Shown here one piece after another: positions 28,759 to 38,405 of a DNA stretch of 64,000 nucleotides. Each line of letters begins with the position of its first letter. The first letter of the stretch is position 1. The translations under genes were made by a program, and so were the position numbers. This stretch comes from Alphaproteobacteria bacterium HGW-Alphaproteobacteria-3 (GTDB lineage: Bacteria; Pseudomonadota; Alphaproteobacteria; Parvibaculales; Parvibaculaceae): assembly GCA_002842875.1 (NCBI GenBank), contig PHEF01000010.1, positions 1-64,000 on the forward strand. The letters are read 5' to 3'. A model generated the notes under the pieces. The model was not told the DNA's origin and searched no databases. It saw only the letters and a program-made list of their open reading frames with translations.

Positions 28759-28915
28759 GCACTCATTACCGTTAAGCGGCAAACTTTGCCGGGCGCAATG
28801 GAGTCAAACCCACCTAAGCCATTGATTCAAAATCCCTTTGGAATTGGCAACACGTTTGCATCCACAACGTCGCTCACACTCCTGGAAAGGGTCGCGGAAG
28901 GCCGCGACAGGGAAC

Positions 28916-29638
28916 ATGGCGTACGCGAAGAGAACATTGGGGAATGGCGACGGCGCGGCCAGCGCCGCTGGGGATGGCATCCTCCCATCCGATCCGCAGA
29001 CGGAACGGTTCCGGCGCAGCCTGGGAACGGAAACCCGCCCGCCGGCGGCACGCCATATCGTCACGCAGGCGCTCGCTTTCGCTGACGAAGCCGAAAGCCG
29101 CATCGTGGCGCTGAACGAGCGCATCCGTCAGCTCGAAGCGCTTGCGCTGACAGACGAACTCACGGGCCTTCTCAACAGGCGCGGCTTTCATGAAGTGCTT
29201 CGCCGCAATCTCCTGAGCGCCGTCCGCTACGAAGAAACGGGCCTCCTTGCCTATATCGACCTCGACAATTTCAAGGCGGTCAATGACCGCTGCGGTCATG
29301 CAACGGGCGACGAAGTGCTTCGCGCCGTCGGCTCGTTTCTGAACCGGAGCATACGCGCCACGGACTATGCCGCGCGCCTGGGCGGCGACGAGTTCGCGGT
29401 CCTGTTCGTCCGGGCAGACCAACGGCCCGCGCGCGACCGGGCTCGGGAGATGCTGCGTGGTCTCGGCAAACTCAGAATTGCCTGCAAGACACATCGGATT
29501 TCCGTGCGGGCGAGCCTCGGTCTGGCGGCCTATAGCGGCGAAACGCAGATCGAGCATCTGATCGACCGGGCCGACCGCGCCATGTATGCCGACAAGAAAA
29601 ATGGCGGCCGCGCTGCGCGCCTGACGACACTCGGCTGA
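28916..29638 (+). CDS. GGDEF-domain diguanylate cyclase
   Basis: A 240-residue soluble protein. About 75 polar N-terminal residues include a coiled-coil-like stretch (EAESRIVALNERIRQLEALAL). The GGDEF domain follows, with TDELTGLLNRRGF, IDLDNFKAVNDRCGHATGDEVLRA, RLGGDEFAVLF and IDRADRAMYADKKNGG. The active-site GGDEF is intact; no clear RxxD inhibitory site is seen before it. ATG 28916 (MAYAKRTLGNG) is preferred over 28838, though an AGGGA sits very close to it. Confidence 0.85.
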   Translation: MAYAKRTLGNGDGAASAAGDGILPSDPQTERFRRSLGTETRPPAARHIVTQALAFADEAESRIVALNERIRQLEALALTDELTGLLNRRGFHEVLRRNLLSAVRYEETGLLAYIDLDNFKAVNDRCGHATGDEVLRAVGSFLNRSIRATDYAARLGGDEFAVLFVRADQRPARDRAREMLRGLGKLRIACKTHRISVRASLGLAAYSGETQIEHLIDRADRAMYADKKNGGRAARLTTLG

Positions 29639-29642
29639 CCGC

Positions 29643-30683
29643 TCACACCAGCGCCGTGCCTTTCGGTTGCTGCTGCGTGATGCAGTGGATCGAGCCGCCC
29701 CCAGCCGCTATTTCAAGCGCTGGCACCCCGACTATCTTCCGATCGGCAAAAACCTCGGCCATTATCGCCGCGGCAATATCGTCGTTCGGATCGTCATAGA
29801 CCGGCATGATGACCGCGCCGTTCGCAATGTAGGAATTCACGTAAGACGTGCAGAGACGCCTGCCGTCCGGCCGGCGAAACTGACGGCGGGGCTGCGGAAT
29901 TTCGATTACCTCGAGCCGGCGCCCTCTCGCGTCCCGCGCCTCCGTCAGCCTCCGCCGGTTGTCCTGCATGCGGACGTAATTCGGATCGTCCCTGTCCTGC
30001 GGCATGTGCAGGAGCACGCGCCCCTCCGCCACGAAAGAAGCGATCATGTCGACGTGGCCGCTCGTCTCGTCATCCTCCAGCCCGCGGTCGAGCCAGACGA
30101 TGCGCGCAACGCCAAGCGTGAGAGCAAGCGCCTCCTCGATTTGTTGCCGCGTCATCCCCGGATTGCGATTGTCGTTCAGCAGGCATTCCTCGGTCGTGAT
30201 GAGCGTTCCATAGCCATCGACAGAAATGGATCCGCCTTCGAGCACCATATTGTTCGAATAATTCCGCATGCCGAGCCTGCCGAGGATAAGTCCGGCAACG
30301 GCCGCATCGTTTTCATAACCGTGATACGCATTCCCCCACGCGTTGAAGCGCCATTGCGATCCCGCAACATGACCTCTTCCGTCGGCGAGAAAGATAGGCC
30401 CGGAATCCCGGCACCAGCTATCGTCGATCGGCAGAGGCACGATCTCGATGTCGCGGCCGCAAGCGAGACGGGCCTGCGCTTCGTCTTCCGGCCGGCAGAC
30501 CATGCTCACCGGTTCGTACGCCGCAATCGCACGCGCGACGCCGGCGTATGCGGCATAGGCCCGTGGCAGGCGCTCGCCCCAAACTTCCGCCCTGCTCGGC
30601 CACTGCATCCAGCAGCGTTCATGCGGTTCCCATTCCGCCGGCATGAACAAGCCGTCATCCGCCGGCATCCGCCGCTCGCTCAT
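29643..30683 (-). CDS. aguA: Agmatine deiminase
   Basis: A 346-residue enzyme of the porphyromonas-type peptidyl-arginine deiminase fold that converts agmatine to N-carbamoylputrescine plus ammonia. Visible motifs are MPAEWEPHERCWMQWPSR, DDSWCRDSGPIF, NMVLEGGSISVDGYGTLITTEECLL, ETSGHVDM, and the catalytic cysteine in AAGGGSIHCITQQQP at the C-terminus. No carbamoylputrescine amidase gene is adjacent. Confidence 0.92.
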   Translation of the reverse strand: MSERRMPADDGLFMPAEWEPHERCWMQWPSRAEVWGERLPRAYAAYAGVARAIAAYEPVSMVCRPEDEAQARLACGRDIEIVPLPIDDSWCRDSGPIFLADGRGHVAGSQWRFNAWGNAYHGYENDAAVAGLILGRLGMRNYSNNMVLEGGSISVDGYGTLITTEECLLNDNRNPGMTRQQIEEALALTLGVARIVWLDRGLEDDETSGHVDMIASFVAEGRVLLHMPQDRDDPNYVRMQDNRRRLTEARDARGRRLEVIEIPQPRRQFRRPDGRRLCTSYVNSYIANGAVIMPVYDDPNDDIAAAIMAEVFADRKIVGVPALEIAAGGGSIHCITQQQPKGTALV

Positions 30684-30775
30684 GATTGCTTTCCCGCTCT
30701 TTCGTCACCCCGAATTAAGCGTTAGGTATAGCTCGCCAGCACGGCGCGGCAACCGCAGGAAAGGGATAAATCGTT

Positions 30776-31243
30776 ATGGCCGGAAAGATAGACGCTCGTC
30801 TGAAGGAAATAGGCATCGAATTACCCTCCCCGTCCCAACCCGCTGGCACCTACGTTCCTTATGTCCTCAGCGGCAATCTCGTTTTCATCTCCGGCCAGGG
30901 GCCTGCGGGGCCGAACGGTCTTGAGTTCATTGGCAAAATAGGCCGGGAGCAGGATGTCGAGGCTGGCAAGGCGGCGGCGCGCCTGACAATGATCAACGTC
31001 CTCGCCCAGCTGAAGGCAGCCTGTGGCGGCGACCTCGACCGCGTTAAGCGCTGCGTGAAACTTCTCGGCTTCGTGAACGCCACCCCGGACTTCGACCAGC
31101 AACCTGCCGTCATAAATGGCGGCTCCGATCTGCTCGTTGAAATTTTCGGCGAGGCTGGCCGCCATGCCCGTTCCGCCGTTGCCGCCGCTTCGCTGCCCTT
31201 CCAGATGACGGTCGAGATCGAGGCAATTTTCGAGATCGCCTAG
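30776..31243 (+). CDS. RidA/YjgF-family protein
   Basis: A 155-residue member of the YjgF/YER057c/UK114 (Rid) family. Blocks are LVFISGQGPAGP, DVEAGKAAARLTMINVLAQLKAACG, VKRCVKLLGFVNATPDF, and ARSAVAAASLPFQMTVEIEAIFEI. Length over 150 and the IGIELPSPSQPAGTYVPYV start are typical of the longer Rid subfamilies rather than RidA proper, which hydrolyses reactive enamines. The arginine in the RSAVA block is retained. Confidence 0.86.
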   Translation: MAGKIDARLKEIGIELPSPSQPAGTYVPYVLSGNLVFISGQGPAGPNGLEFIGKIGREQDVEAGKAAARLTMINVLAQLKAACGGDLDRVKRCVKLLGFVNATPDFDQQPAVINGGSDLLVEIFGEAGRHARSAVAAASLPFQMTVEIEAIFEIA

Positions 31244-31270
31244 GCAGCGCCGGTTCAATAGGATCGGGAC

Positions 31271-32470
31271 ATGGGCGACAGCGAAGCAGCCATCATCCGG
31301 GTCGTGGACAATCTCTCAGGCGTCGACAGCGCAAGCTGGGACGCCTGCGCCAATCCGCATGGCGAACCGGCAAATCCGTTTGTCTCGCACAGATTCCTGA
31401 ATGCGCTGGAGGAAAGCGGATCGGTAACCCACCGCACCGGCTGGCTGCCGCAGCATATTTTGCTGGAGGATGAAAGAGGACGGGTCGCGGGATCCATGCC
31501 CATGTACCTCAAGAACCACAGCCGGGGCGAATATGTCTTCGACCATGGCTGGGCAAACGCGTTCGAGAATGCAGGCGGACGCTACTACCCAAAACTACAA
31601 TGCTCGGTTCCGTTCACACCCGCAACGGGTCCACGCCTCCTCACGCCGAACAGCCCCGCCCGCGAGGCCGTCGAGGACACGCTGATCGCCGGTGCGATCG
31701 AAGTCGGCAAGAGGATGGACGTATCGTCGCTTCACATCACTTTCCTGCCGGAACGGCAGTGGACGCGTCTCGGTTCTCGCGGTCTTCTTCAGCGAACGGA
31801 TCAGCAATTTCATTGGCACAATCGCGGCTACGGGAGCTTCGACGATTTCCTGGCGGACCTCTCGTCACGAAAGCGCAAGATGATCCGCAAGGAACGCGAG
31901 CGGGCAACGGAAAACGGCGTTTCCGTCGAATGGGTAACAGGCCGCGACCTTACGGAGGATCATTGGGATGCGTTCTTCGCCTTCTACATGGACACGGGCG
32001 CCCGCAAATGGGGCTCACCCTATCTGACGCGGGAATTCTTCAGTCTCGTTGGCGAGCGCCTGCCTGAGGACACCCTGCTGGTGATGGCCCGGCGCGAAGG
32101 ACGGCTGATCGCCGGTGCGCTGAATTTCATCGGTGGCGATGCCCTTTATGGCCGGAACTGGGGCGCCCTGGAACATCATCCCTTCCTGCATTTCGAGTGC
32201 TGCTATTATCAGGCCATCGAATTCGCCATCGAAAAGGGCTTGGCGCGTGTCGAGGCCGGCGCCCAAGGCGAACACAAACTTGCGCGCGGATACTTGCCGG
32301 CGCGCACCTACAGCGCACACTGGATCGCCAATTCATCTTTCCGGGAGGCAGTCGCCGAATATCTTTCGCGCGAACGCCAGTATGTCGACCGGGATATTGC
32401 GGCCCTTGGCGAATACGCGCCGTTCCGGCACGATACGACCGGCGAAGAACATCAGGAGGACGATTTCTGA
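31271..32470 (+). CDS. FemAB-like / peptidogalycan biosynthesis family N-acyltransferase
   Basis: A 399-residue protein with the GNAT-like double domain of the FemAB_like family (Pfam family known as DUF482). Motifs are NPFVSHRFLNALEESGSV, PMYLKNHSRGEYVFDHGWANAFE, SSLHITFLPE, KRKMIRKERE, and YQAIEFAIEKGLARVEAGAQGEHKLARGYLP. The family may use aminoacyl donors but has no well-established substrate. It lies 27 nt after the Rid gene and 2 nt before the HIT gene, so the three probably form an operon. Confidence 0.83.
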   Translation: MGDSEAAIIRVVDNLSGVDSASWDACANPHGEPANPFVSHRFLNALEESGSVTHRTGWLPQHILLEDERGRVAGSMPMYLKNHSRGEYVFDHGWANAFENAGGRYYPKLQCSVPFTPATGPRLLTPNSPAREAVEDTLIAGAIEVGKRMDVSSLHITFLPERQWTRLGSRGLLQRTDQQFHWHNRGYGSFDDFLADLSSRKRKMIRKERERATENGVSVEWVTGRDLTEDHWDAFFAFYMDTGARKWGSPYLTREFFSLVGERLPEDTLLVMARREGRLIAGALNFIGGDALYGRNWGALEHHPFLHFECCYYQAIEFAIEKGLARVEAGAQGEHKLARGYLPARTYSAHWIANSSFREAVAEYLSRERQYVDRDIAALGEYAPFRHDTTGEEHQEDDF

Positions 32471-32472
32471 CC

Positions 32473-32892
32473 GTGGCCTACGATCACAACAATATCTTTG
32501 CGAAAATTCTTCGTGGCGAGGCGCCTTGCTTCAAGGTCTTTGAAGACGACATGACGCTTTCCTTCATGGACGTCATGCCGCAAGCGGAGGGGCACACGCT
32601 CGTCATTCCGAAATACCCTGCGGAGAACATCTTCGATCTCGACCCCGAATATGCGGCCGCCATGGCAAAGACCGTAAGGCGCATCGCTCCTGCCGTAAGA
32701 AAGGCGTTCGATGTTCCCGGCATTCTCATCGCGCAATTGAACGGATCGGCCGCCGGACAGACGGTCTTTCACATCCACACACACATCATTCCCCGGACAG
32801 ACGGCATCGATCTCAAATTCCATGCCCGCGAAATGGCCGATTTCAAACAGCTCGAAAAACACGCCGGGATGGTGAAGGCTGTACTCCAGTAG
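32473..32892 (+). CDS. HIT-family nucleotide-binding protein
   Basis: A 139-residue histidine-triad protein starting at GTG 32473 (AYDHNNIFAKILRGEAPCFKV). The FMDVMPQAEGHTLVIPK block and the triad HIHTHIIPR near residues 99-107 are intact, supporting hydrolysis of nucleoside phosphoramidates or dinucleotides, as in Hint-like enzymes. AGGAGGA lies about 14 nt upstream, within the previous gene. Confidence 0.9.
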   Translation: MAYDHNNIFAKILRGEAPCFKVFEDDMTLSFMDVMPQAEGHTLVIPKYPAENIFDLDPEYAAAMAKTVRRIAPAVRKAFDVPGILIAQLNGSAAGQTVFHIHTHIIPRTDGIDLKFHAREMADFKQLEKHAGMVKAVLQ

Positions 32893-32965
32893 AAAACGGA
32901 GAACACCGATGGTCTTGCTGCCGGGCGGAGGCAAAGGCGGCAATTTCATCCAAGGGGAGAAACGA

Positions 32966-34576
32966 ATGAAAATCCTGAAGCACGCGGCTGCCATAGCGGT
33001 CGTTCTGATGGGCGTGGCTGCCTGTTCGGACAGTGACGAGTATGTTCAGGAGGCTGTCACTGGCCCCTCGCCCTTTCACGGAATTCACGGCATCACCGTG
33101 ACGAAGGACGGAAAAATTCTCGCTGGCAGCGTGGTCGGGCGCGCCATCTATGAGGTTGACCCCAAGCGCGGCACCGCCAGTATTTACGAAGGCCCGCCGG
33201 TCGGTATGGCCGACGATCTTGAAGAAGGTCCGGACGGAACCCTCGCATGGACTGCCTTCCTCGATGGCAAGGTCTATGCACGCAAGCCCGGCGGAGCGCT
33301 GCTCACACTCGCCGATGGCCTGCCCGGCCTCAATTCCCTTGCATGGACGGAAGACGGGCGCTTGTTTGCAACACAGGTCTTTCTTGGCGATGCGCTCTAC
33401 GAGCTCGACCCTTCGGGAGAAAACCCGCCACGCAAGATCATGGCAGGCATGGGCGGCCTCAACGGCTTCGATTTCGGTCCCGACGGCAAGCTCTACGGAC
33501 CGCTCTGGTTCAAGAAGCAGATCGCCCGTGTCGATGTCGACACCGGCACGCTCGAAGTCGTGGCAGAGGGCTTCGCGACGCCTGCCGCTGTCAACTTCAA
33601 CTCGAAAGGCGAGCTTTACGTCGTCGATACGGAAGCCGGGCGCGTTTACCGCGTCGACACAGCCACCGGAGAGAAGACGCTTGTCGCTGAAGTTGCACCG
33701 GCAATCGACAATCTTGCCTTCGACAACGACGACAACCTCTTCATAACCAACATGGCCGACAACGCCGTCATCGCGGTGGACACGGAAAGCGGCGCGACCA
33801 CACCGATCGTCTCCGGTCCACTCGCAGTGGTTGGCGATATTGCGATTGACGACAACGGCGATATCTACGTTGCCGATCTCTTCGCGCTTCGCAAGGTGAG
33901 CCCGCCGGACGGTTCTGTCAGCGAATTGGCACGTGTCTGGTCTTCCAATATCGACTATCCGCTGAGTATCTCCGTGTCGAACGGGCACATCGCCGTAGCT
34001 GCTCTGACGGCTGGTGCCGTTCAGGTATTCGACGCGGCGTCCGGCGTATCCTTCCAGCCACATCACGGCTTCACGACGCCCGCAGACGCCATCGTGCTCG
34101 CCAACGGCAGCGTCGTCGTTTCCGAATATGCTCGCGGCGCCCTGGTTCGTGTCGCTGCAAACGATTGGGACAATCGCACGGATATCGCGACAGGCCTTGA
34201 GGGCCCATCCATGTTGAAGCTTGCCGGGGATGGCGCGCTTTATGTCAGTGAAAATGCCGGAGGCAGGATTTCGCGCGTGAACGTCGAAACGGGCGAGAGA
34301 AGCGTCGTCGCCGATAATCTCTCCGCTCCAGAAGGCTTCGACATTGGGTCCGATGGCCGCTTTGTGGTCGCCGAAGTCGGCGCAAAACGGATCGTTGCCA
34401 TCGACATCAAGAGCGGCGAAAGGGAAATTATCAAGGAAAACCTCCCCATCGGTTTCGAAGCACCCGAGAATGTACCACCGCTCTACATTCCCACGGGCGT
34501 AGCAGTCGCCGCAAATGGCGACATCTACTACTCATCCGACATAGACGTCCGCATCTACCGGCTAAGAAAAAACTGA
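32966..34576 (+). CDS. Beta-propeller (SMP-30/NHL-like) lipoprotein
   Basis: A 536-residue predicted lipoprotein. ATG 32966 follows AAGGGGAGA, and the signal peptide ends in the lipobox VAAC-S near residue 20. The remainder is a string of about 40-residue repeats of the type DGKLYG...VDVDTGTLEVVAEGF and GELYVVDTEAGRVYRVDTATGEKTLVA, characteristic of SMP-30/gluconolactonase or NHL-type propellers. Twelve or so blades suggest two propellers. No catalytic residues are identified, so it may be a binding protein at the inner or outer membrane. Confidence 0.78.
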   Translation: MKILKHAAAIAVVLMGVAACSDSDEYVQEAVTGPSPFHGIHGITVTKDGKILAGSVVGRAIYEVDPKRGTASIYEGPPVGMADDLEEGPDGTLAWTAFLDGKVYARKPGGALLTLADGLPGLNSLAWTEDGRLFATQVFLGDALYELDPSGENPPRKIMAGMGGLNGFDFGPDGKLYGPLWFKKQIARVDVDTGTLEVVAEGFATPAAVNFNSKGELYVVDTEAGRVYRVDTATGEKTLVAEVAPAIDNLAFDNDDNLFITNMADNAVIAVDTESGATTPIVSGPLAVVGDIAIDDNGDIYVADLFALRKVSPPDGSVSELARVWSSNIDYPLSISVSNGHIAVAALTAGAVQVFDAASGVSFQPHHGFTTPADAIVLANGSVVVSEYARGALVRVAANDWDNRTDIATGLEGPSMLKLAGDGALYVSENAGGRISRVNVETGERSVVADNLSAPEGFDIGSDGRFVVAEVGAKRIVAIDIKSGEREIIKENLPIGFEAPENVPPLYIPTGVAVAANGDIYYSSDIDVRIYRLRKN

Positions 34577-34598
34577 CCGGTTGCGAATGGACGTCAAA

Positions 34599-34625
34599 GG
34601 CCGCCAGCACGCAGTGCCGGCGGCC
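34599..34625. terminator. Hairpin between convergent genes
   Basis: GGCCGCC (34599-34605) pairs with GGCGGCC (34619-34625), extended by AGCAC/GTGCC partial pairing. It lies between the converging propeller and VOC genes and could serve as a bidirectional terminator, though the T-run is short. Confidence 0.5.
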
Positions 34626-34634
34626 TCTCCATTC

Positions 34635-35000
34635 TTACATATGGAAAACGACGAGCTTGTTGCCGTCGAGGTCGCGGAAATATCCGCCATAGAAAGTTCC
34701 ACCCCGGAGACCCGGCGCGCCTTCGTCCGTACCGCCAAGGCTCAGTGCCTTTGCATGCACCTTGTTCACGGTCTCCTGTGAATCGGCCGCAAGTGCGATC
34801 ATCGTTCCGTTGCCGAAAGTAGCCTTGTTGCCATCATGAGGCTTCGTAACGGCAAGCATCGGACCCTTACCGTCGCTCCAGCCGACGAACCGGCCAGGAT
34901 CGGTCATTGCCTGCTTTGCACCGAAAAGGGAAAGAAGGTCTTCGTAGAATTTGGTGGCCCGGTCGAGATCGTTCGTGCCGAGCATAATGTAGCCGATCAT
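34635..35000 (-). CDS. VOC-family (glyoxalase/bleomycin-resistance fold) protein
   Basis: A 121-residue single-domain vicinal oxygen chelate protein: MIGYIMLGTNDLDRATKFYEDLLSLFG at the start, KPHDGNKATFGNGTMIALAA in the middle, and GGTFYGGYFRDLDGNKLVVFH at the end. A metal-ligand histidine is not obvious at the first beta strand (MLGTND), so it may differ from glyoxalase I. Function is unknown. Confidence 0.85.
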   Translation of the reverse strand: MIGYIMLGTNDLDRATKFYEDLLSLFGAKQAMTDPGRFVGWSDGKGPMLAVTKPHDGNKATFGNGTMIALAADSQETVNKVHAKALSLGGTDEGAPGLRGGTFYGGYFRDLDGNKLVVFHM

Positions 35001-35043
35001 GGATCGCCTCCCTTTGTGTTTTATCCCCGTTAGCTAATCCAAA

Positions 35044-35083
35044 AACCGGCGGCCACGAAATCAAACTTTCGTGGCTGCCGGTT
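35044..35083 (-). terminator. Intrinsic terminator of clpA
   Basis: On the minus strand AACCGGCAGCCACGAAA pairs with TTTCGTGGCCGCCGGTT (one mismatch) around a 6-nt loop and is followed by TTTTTGG. It sits about 30 nt downstream of the clpA stop. Confidence 0.78.
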
Positions 35084-35114
35084 CATCTCTCAAAGCCGGT
35101 TCGCCGTTTTTGAA

Positions 35115-37502
35115 CTACTCGACCAGCAACGGCACTTTTGGAACCGTACCGCCGCCCGAGCCGCCCGAGCCGTCGCGCGGCTTGCGCACCTTCGGCTTCT
35201 TCGGGCCGCTGCCGCTCGGGCTACGCGGTTGCGCGGGCTCTATGTCGAAGGAAGGGGCATCCTCCGCAACGCCGACGCGCACGTGCCCGCCCTTGACGAG
35301 CCTGCCGAAGAGAACTTCATCCGCCAACGGCTTCTTGATGTTCTCCTGGATCACCCGCGCCAGCGGCCGGGCGCCCATCTGCTCGTCGTACCCACGCTCG
35401 GCGAGCCATCTGGCGGCTTCCGGCGTGAGTTCGATCGTGACGTGACGATCGGCCAGTTGCGCCTCGAGCTGGAGCACGAACTTTTCGACGACCTGCGCAA
35501 TGACCTGCTCCGGCAGGTGACCGAACTGGATCACTGCATCGAGACGGTTGCGAAATTCCGGTGTGAAGAGCCGCTTGATCGCATCTTCATCGTCGCCCAC
35601 CCGCTTTTTCTGCGAGAATCCAATGGTCGGCCTCGCCATATCCGCAGCGCCGGCGTTGGTGGTCATGATGAGAACCACATTGCGGAAGTCGATCTTCTTG
35701 CCGTTGTGATCCGTCAGCTTCCCGTGATCCATCACCTGCAACAGGATGTTGAAGAGATCCGGATGCGCCTTCTCGATCTCATCGAGAAGCAGAACGCAAT
35801 GCGGATGCTGATCGACGCCATCCGTCAGCAGGCCACCCTGGTCGAAACCCACATAGCCGGGCGGCGCACCGATGAGACGCGACACCGTGTGGCGCTCCAT
35901 GTACTCCGACATATCGAAGCGAAGCATCTCCACGCCGAGGACCGCAGCAAGTTGACGCGCAACCTCCGTCTTGCCGACGCCTGTCGGACCGGAAAAGAGA
36001 TAACAGCCAATTGGCTTCTCGGCTTCGCGAAGGCCCGCCCGGGCGAGCTTGATGGAGGCCGCAAGCGCATCGATGGCCGCATCCTGACCGAAAACGACCC
36101 GTTTGAGTTCGGTGTCCAGATCCTTGAGCTTCTCGGTATCGCTCTTCGAGACCGATTTCGGCGGGATGCGCGCCATGGTGGCGATCACAGCCTCGATCTC
36201 GGCAACGCCGATCGTCTTCTTGCGGCGAGATTCGGCGAGAAGCATCTGCGAAGCGCCGGCTTCGTCGATCACATCGATCGCCTTGTCCGGCAGCTTCCGG
36301 TCGTGCATGTACTTCGCGGAGAGGTCCACCGCCGCCTTTACTGCATCGTTGGTATAGCGAACCTTGTGAAAATCCTCGAAATAGGGCTTCAGCCCCTTGA
36401 GTATCTTGATCGAGTCGGGAATCGACGGCTCGGCAACGTCGATCTTCTGGAACCGTCGGACGAGCGCCCGATCCTTTTCGAAGTGCTGCCGGTATTCCTT
36501 GTACGTTGTAGACCCGATGCAACGTACCGCCCCGCTCGCAAGGGCGGGTTTCAGAAGATTCGATGCGTCCATCGCCCCGCCGCTCGTCGCGCCGGCGCCA
36601 ATCACCGTGTGGATTTCATCGATGAACATGATCGCGCCAGGATAGGCTTCGATCTCCTTGATGACAGCCTTGATGCGTTCCTCGAAGTCGCCGCGATAGC
36701 GCGTGCCCGCCAGCAGAGTGCCCATGTCGAGCGAGAAGATCGTCGCATCATGGAGGACTTCCGGCACCTCGCCTTTCACGATGCGGCGCGCAAGTCCTTC
36801 CGCGATGGCCGTCTTGCCGACGCCCGGATCGCCCACGAAGAGAGGATTGTTCTTGGACCGGCGGCACAGAATCTGGATCGTGCGCTCCACTTCGCGCTCG
36901 CGACCGATCAACGGGTCGATTTTCCCCTGCTTCGCCTTTTCGTTGAGGTTTACGCAATAATTGTCGAGCGCTTCCGTCGTCGTGCGTTCCTTGCGACCGC
37001 CACGCTCTCCGGCTTCCGCCTCTTCCGGCGCACCGCGCACAGGCCGCGCCTCGCTCATGTCGCCACGCTTCGCGATGCCGTGACTGATGTAATTCACGGC
37101 GTCGTAGCGCGTCATGTCCTGCTCCTGCAGGAAATATGCGGCATGGCTCTCGCGCTCGGCAAACATGGCGACGAGAACGTTGGCACCCGTCACTTCCTCC
37201 CGGCCGGAGGACTGAACATGGATGACGGCGCGTTGAATGACGCGCTGGAACCCGGCCGTTGGCTTCGAGTCCTCTCCGTTCTCGACGACGAGGCTCGAAA
37301 GTTCGTTATCGACATAGTTCGTAAGCTGCTGCCGCAGCAGGTCCATGTCGACATTGCACGCGCGCATCACTGCGGCGGCGTCTGAATCGTCCATCAGGGA
37401 AAGCAGCAGGTGTTCCAGAGTCGCGTATTCGTGGTTGCGCTCATTGGCGAGCGCCAAAGCACGATGAAGCCCCTCCTCCAGATTTCGTGAAAACGTCGGC
37501 AC
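35115..37502 (-). CDS. clpA: ATP-dependent Clp protease ATP-binding subunit ClpA
   Basis: A 795-residue AAA+ unfoldase that delivers substrates to ClpP. It has the N-domain ([19 protein letters not shown], binds ClpS), the first ATPase domain (Walker [16 protein letters not shown]; Walker B MFIDEIH), and the second ([27 protein letters not shown]). The C-terminal tail is Ser/Gly/Pro-rich and basic. The start is GTG 37502 with GGAAGG upstream. clpS lies just upstream on the same strand. Confidence 0.96.
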   Translation of the reverse strand: MPTFSRNLEEGLHRALALANERNHEYATLEHLLLSLMDDSDAAAVMRACNVDMDLLRQQLTNYVDNELSSLVVENGEDSKPTAGFQRVIQRAVIHVQSSGREEVTGANVLVAMFAERESHAAYFLQEQDMTRYDAVNYISHGIAKRGDMSEARPVRGAPEEAEAGERGGRKERTTTEALDNYCVNLNEKAKQGKIDPLIGREREVERTIQILCRRSKNNPLFVGDPGVGKTAIAEGLARRIVKGEVPEVLHDATIFSLDMGTLLAGTRYRGDFEERIKAVIKEIEAYPGAIMFIDEIHTVIGAGATSGGAMDASNLLKPALASGAVRCIGSTTYKEYRQHFEKDRALVRRFQKIDVAEPSIPDSIKILKGLKPYFEDFHKVRYTNDAVKAAVDLSAKYMHDRKLPDKAIDVIDEAGASQMLLAESRRKKTIGVAEIEAVIATMARIPPKSVSKSDTEKLKDLDTELKRVVFGQDAAIDALAASIKLARAGLREAEKPIGCYLFSGPTGVGKTEVARQLAAVLGVEMLRFDMSEYMERHTVSRLIGAPPGYVGFDQGGLLTDGVDQHPHCVLLLDEIEKAHPDLFNILLQVMDHGKLTDHNGKKIDFRNVVLIMTTNAGAADMARPTIGFSQKKRVGDDEDAIKRLFTPEFRNRLDAVIQFGHLPEQVIAQVVEKFVLQLEAQLADRHVTIELTPEAARWLAERGYDEQMGARPLARVIQENIKKPLADEVLFGRLVKGGHVRVGVAEDAPSFDIEPAQPRSPSGSGPKKPKVRKPRDGSGGSGGGTVPKVPLLVE

Positions 37503-37559
37503 TCCGAACCTTCCCTTCTGCTGAACTTGGGTACAGCCTGAACGCGCAAATACGAACGA

Positions 37560-37892
37560 TCACTCTCTCTCCATCGTACATTGCAGCGGGTGCTGGTTCT
37601 GGCGCGCGAAATCCATCACCTGCGTCACCTTCGTCTCCGCCACTTCATACGTATAGAGGCCGCAGATCCCCACGCCATGCTGATGAACATGGAGCATGAT
37701 CACCGTTGCCTCCTCCCGCCCTTTGCTGAAAAAGCGTTCCAGCACATGAACGACGAATTCCATCGGTGTGTAATCGTCGTTGAGCAGCAACACCTTGTAG
37801 AGCGAGGGCTTTTTGGTCTTCGGCTTCGTCCTCGTGATGACACCGGTACCTTCGCCTCCGTCATCATCGCCGCGCCGCCTGTCGTCAGACAT
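37560..37892 (-). CDS. clpS: ClpS adaptor protein
   Basis: A 110-residue N-degron adaptor. An acidic/polar N-terminal tail ([15 protein letters not shown]) is followed by the ClpS core: [24 protein letters not shown], with hydrophobic-pocket residues and [24 protein letters not shown] 37892 is supported by AGGAACGGGGT just upstream and by the family N-terminus. The frame is open farther upstream to 38096 without homology. Probably an operon with clpA. Confidence 0.94.
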   Translation of the reverse strand: MSDDRRRGDDDGGEGTGVITRTKPKTKKPSLYKVLLLNDDYTPMEFVVHVLERFFSKGREEATVIMLHVHQHGVGICGLYTYEVAETKVTQVMDFARQNQHPLQCTMERE

Positions 37893-38405
37893 ACCCCGTT
37901 CCTGCCGAAATCTTGTCTGCCGCAGGACCTGACCTGCCGACAGCCACTCTAAATCTTCCAACTCTTTGATAGATAGTCGAACATAGCGAAAATCAAAGCC
38001 CGATCTTGATCGTAGACGGATTCGCCATCGGCGCGACCTGTGTCGTGCGGCACCTCTGTCCCGGGGCACCTCTCCCGGCTCTGCCTGCCAATTCATTCAC
38101 GGCCTGGAACGCCGTTTCCGGCGCCCCCCCTCCGAAGCGCCTCGTCATGCGCCGCGGGGTAAGGTTCATGGCCGACACCGGGCGCCCAGCCAAATGTGGG
38201 TTAACGAACTATTAACTCTGTTAATAAATTGGTAACACACACCCCCTATCGTCAGCCCTGACCGCTAAGAGCACAAGATACTTGGGATTTTGACGATTTT
38301 TCATACCGAAGGTCTTCGCAAACTGTGGTTCTGCCGCTACAGTTTCCAGGGATTTGGTTCATGGCACGCACAGGCAGGGCGTGTCGCTAGAGGGGTTCAA
38401 GTCAT
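37893..38405. other. Intergenic region upstream of clpS and the D,D-carboxypeptidase
   Basis: 513 bp between divergent genes with no convincing gene. The left part is GC-rich; the right part (38200-38245) is AT-rich and contains a CtrA-type box plus GTTAATAAATTGGTAAC. The ATG-proximal part ends with AGAGGGG before the carboxypeptidase start. Confidence 0.5.
38201..38216. promoter_or_regulatory. Candidate CtrA-binding site
   Basis: TTAA-CGAACTA-TTAAC matches the alphaproteobacterial CtrA consensus TTAA-N7-TTAAC exactly. A second, poorer half-match (TTAATAAATTGGTAAC) follows at about 38221-38236. It lies about 190 bp upstream of the carboxypeptidase gene. Confidence 0.5.

Noticed and set aside
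29643-31243. Agmatine deiminase plus RidA gene considered as a polyamine operon
   Set aside because: They are divergently transcribed, and no carbamoylputrescine amidase or transporter is present.
35229-37385. Long 718-codon plus-strand frame opposite clpA
   Set aside because: Composition is typical antisense shadow (Arg/His/Leu-rich) and clpA on the minus strand is complete with all ATPase motifs.
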